Source: Bradyrhizobium vignae (GTDB taxonomy: Bacteria > Pseudomonadota > Alphaproteobacteria > Rhizobiales > Xanthobacteraceae). From it: a stretch of 64,000 bases of DNA. Below the pieces are notes generated by a model. The model ran no database searches. It was given only the letters and a program-made list of their open reading frames with translations, and was not told the origin of the DNA. Positions 62,952 through 64,000 of the stretch are shown here, one piece after another. The position numbers were made by a program, and so were the translations under genes. The stretch is from positions 116,209 through 180,208 of the forward strand of contig NZ_RDQF01000011.1 of NCBI RefSeq assembly GCF_004114425.1, given 5' to 3'. Numbering within the stretch: the first letter of the stretch is position 1; the number at the start of each line of letters is the position of its first letter.

Positions 62952-63088
62952 TTGCGGACCCTGCAATGCGGACAATACCGCGGAGGAAATTCGCGGCATC
63001 TTTGAAGCATGCTTGGTCAAAAGGCAACACGGCCGTCGGCCTCAAGCGACCACGGCTTCCGCAACTCTCGGTGCGGGCCGGACCAGCC

Positions 63089-63268
63089 TTATTCGATCGC
63101 CACCGCGAGGCGGCCGATCAGAGCGGCGACCTCGTCCAGCCGTGCCGAATCCGGCGTCTCGACCGCCCGCGCCAGACAGGCGAGGCATTCATCGTCGCTA
63201 AGCTCAGGAATGCGGGCCGGCAGAATCGAGGGGGCCACACGAGAATGGTCGACCTGGATCTCTGACAT
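63089..63268 (-). CDS. 59-aa hypothetical protein
   Basis: Minus strand, from ATG 63268 (MSEIQVDHSRVAPSILPARIPE); AAGGAA lies about 9 bases upstream. The protein is acidic and helical: LSDDECLACLARAVETPDSARLDEVAALIGRLAVAIE. An in-frame start at 63301 adds 11 residues. It has Cys in ECLAC. It is separated from pcm by about 140 bases. No family recognised. Confidence 0.6.
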   Translation of the reverse strand: MSEIQVDHSRVAPSILPARIPELSDDECLACLARAVETPDSARLDEVAALIGRLAVAIE

Positions 63269-63478
63269 GGGAATCAGTTCCTTGTTGTCCGGCGCAACCA
63301 TGCTCGATTTGAATTAAGTCGATTTGGCGCCGTCCGCATGGCGCGACCGCGCCCGCCCACACATCCGTTTGAGAGCGATTCCGTGCTGGATTTTGGATGC
63401 TGTCTTCAAATATCAGGACAAGAAGATTGCATGCCGCATGAGAATGCGAGCGCAAATCATTGAATTATCGGCAAGATT

Positions 63479-63553
63479 TGGCTCCCCGGGCTGGATTCGA
63501 ACCAGCGACCATCCGATTAACAGTCGGATGCTCTACCGCTGAGCTACCGAGGA
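63479..63553 (-). tRNA. tRNA-Asn (anticodon GUU)
   Basis: 75 bases on the minus strand. Acceptor TCCTCGG (complement of 63547-63553) pairs with CCGGGGA (complement of 63483-63489); the discriminator is G and CCA is encoded (63479-63481). The anticodon loop reads CTGTTAA with stem TCCGA/TCGGA, so the anticodon is GTT at 63519-63521. D loop GCTCAGCGGTAGAGC and T arm GCTGGTTCGAATCCAGC are regular. Confidence 0.97.
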
Positions 63554-63935
63554 AAAGGCGAACCGTTCGTTCGCGCGCGGCTGCGTATAACAAAGCCGCT
63601 TGCGCTTGCAAAGGACGAATTCGTCCTCATCCTCAACGCGCCCCGGGAAGGGCCTGGACTGAGGGCCTGGAATGGCCCCTCCTCCGGTTAGGCGACCCCA
63701 AACATCATTCCGCGAGAAACGAGGTGGTCTTGGTGCCGGAGTCGTAGCGCCGCCCGACTCTCTCCGCATCGTCATTGCGAGGAGCTCGCGACAAAATTGC
63801 GTAGCAATTTTGGCTAATGCGACGAAGCAAATCCAGAGTCCCTCCTCTGAGAGATTCTGGATTGCTTCGCTACGCTCGCAATTGTGCATGTTCAATAATT
63901 CGCTGATTGGATCGCTGCAGCGGAGGAACGATCCG
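63554..63935. other. Spacer between tRNA-Asn and the last gene
   Basis: Gene-free. It holds the palindromic repeat at 63771-63886. The rest (63554-63770) shows no structure I can name. The longest ORF across it is read from the repeat and is treated as artefact. Confidence 0.5.
63771..63886. repeat. Recurrent Bradyrhizobium-type palindromic repeat near the window end
   Basis: GTCATTGCGAGGAGC at the left and GCTACGCTCGCAATT at the right, with inner arms GACGAAGCAAATCCAGA (about 63821-63837) and TCTGGATTGCTTCGC (63856-63870). A nested perfect hairpin CAAAATTGC / GCAATTTTG (63792-63812) lies inside the left arm. The pattern CGTCATTGCGAG...GAAGCAATCCAGA...TCTGGATTGCTTC is common in Bradyrhizobium and rhizobial intergenic DNA. 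Confidence 0.8.
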
Positions 63936-64000
63936 ATGCGAGACAACAGCTATGACCGAACGGTTGAACGCAACTATCTGCAGAAGTGGCGTTTTCTGAT
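63936..64000 (+). CDS. Start of a further gene, cut by the window end
   Basis: ATG 63936 with GGAGGA (63922-63927) 8 bases upstream opens MRDNSYDRTVERNYLQKWRF and runs off the window. Good ribosome site and no stop; identity unknown from 21 codons. Confidence 0.5.
   Translation, partial: MRDNSYDRTVERNYLQKWRFL

Noticed and set aside
63533..63946. 137-codon minus-strand ORF at the window end
   Set aside because: It is read through tRNA-Asn flanks and the palindromic repeat, and contains the CERSEAIQ-type string that this repeat family gives when translated.

Overview
The window is chromosomal DNA of an alphaproteobacterium, most likely Bradyrhizobium or a close relative. The basis is high GC with strong GC3 bias, the dusB-ntrBC / ntrYX / hfq-hflX order, a fused ispDF gene, a PopZ-family gene, an FegA/FegB-like iron pair, and several palindromic intergenic repeats of the kind common in Bradyrhizobium. 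This assignment is by recognition only; no search was run. Most of the window is core genome. Accessory or lineage-specific material is concentrated at about 4.2-12.9 kb and 21.6-41 kb.

Layout. 1-2.1 kb: end of a peptide-type ABC importer operon (ATPase tail plus two permeases). 2.3-4.2 kb: ilvD. 4.2-12.9 kb: small secreted, membrane or hypothetical proteins, tRNA-Ser(UGA), a frameshifted pseudogene, a lipid-related pair (phospholipase D domain fused to a VTT membrane domain, followed by an endonuclease/exonuclease/phosphatase protein), and the F-ATPase inhibitor zeta gene. 12.9-21.6 kb: envelope and replication block rlpA, an alpha/beta hydrolase, a D,D-carboxypeptidase, tmk, holB, metG, tatD and a metallo-beta-lactamase-fold hydrolase. 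21.6-28.2 kb: remnant of a TRAP small permease, then a minus-strand operon dctP, fused dctQM and an acyl-CoA synthetase, then a divergent M24 peptidase.

28.3-38.4 kb, nearly all minus strand: a DUF4956 membrane protein, a TonB siderophore receptor with a PepSY membrane protein and a secreted protein, metNI preceded by a short coupled upstream ORF, a DASS anion transporter and a putative beta-barrel protein. 38.5-40.1 kb: a cobalt-type nitrile hydratase operon (alpha, beta, accessory). 40.3-42 kb: queC and mazG, divergent.

42.2-52.4 kb: the nitrogen-regulation block on the minus strand, read as dusB-ntrB-ntrC, then ntrY-ntrX, then hfq-hflX. 52.6-64 kb: ispDF, cinA, a RatA/COQ10-like gene with lipA, a 3-methyladenine glycosylase, valS, a PopZ-family gene, tolC with a Pcm-like methyltransferase, a small hypothetical gene, tRNA-Asn(GUU), a repeat-rich spacer and the first codons of one more gene.

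The most unusual items are the PLD-VTT fusion with its EEP partner, the histone H1-like Lys/Ala-rich N-terminal extension on methionyl-tRNA synthetase, the upstream ORF coupled to metN, the His/Asp-rich N-terminus of the nitrile hydratase alpha subunit, two identical 25-bp intergenic copies in opposite orientation, and the degraded TRAP fragment beside an intact TRAP operon. No CRISPR array, prophage, insertion sequence or rRNA was seen.
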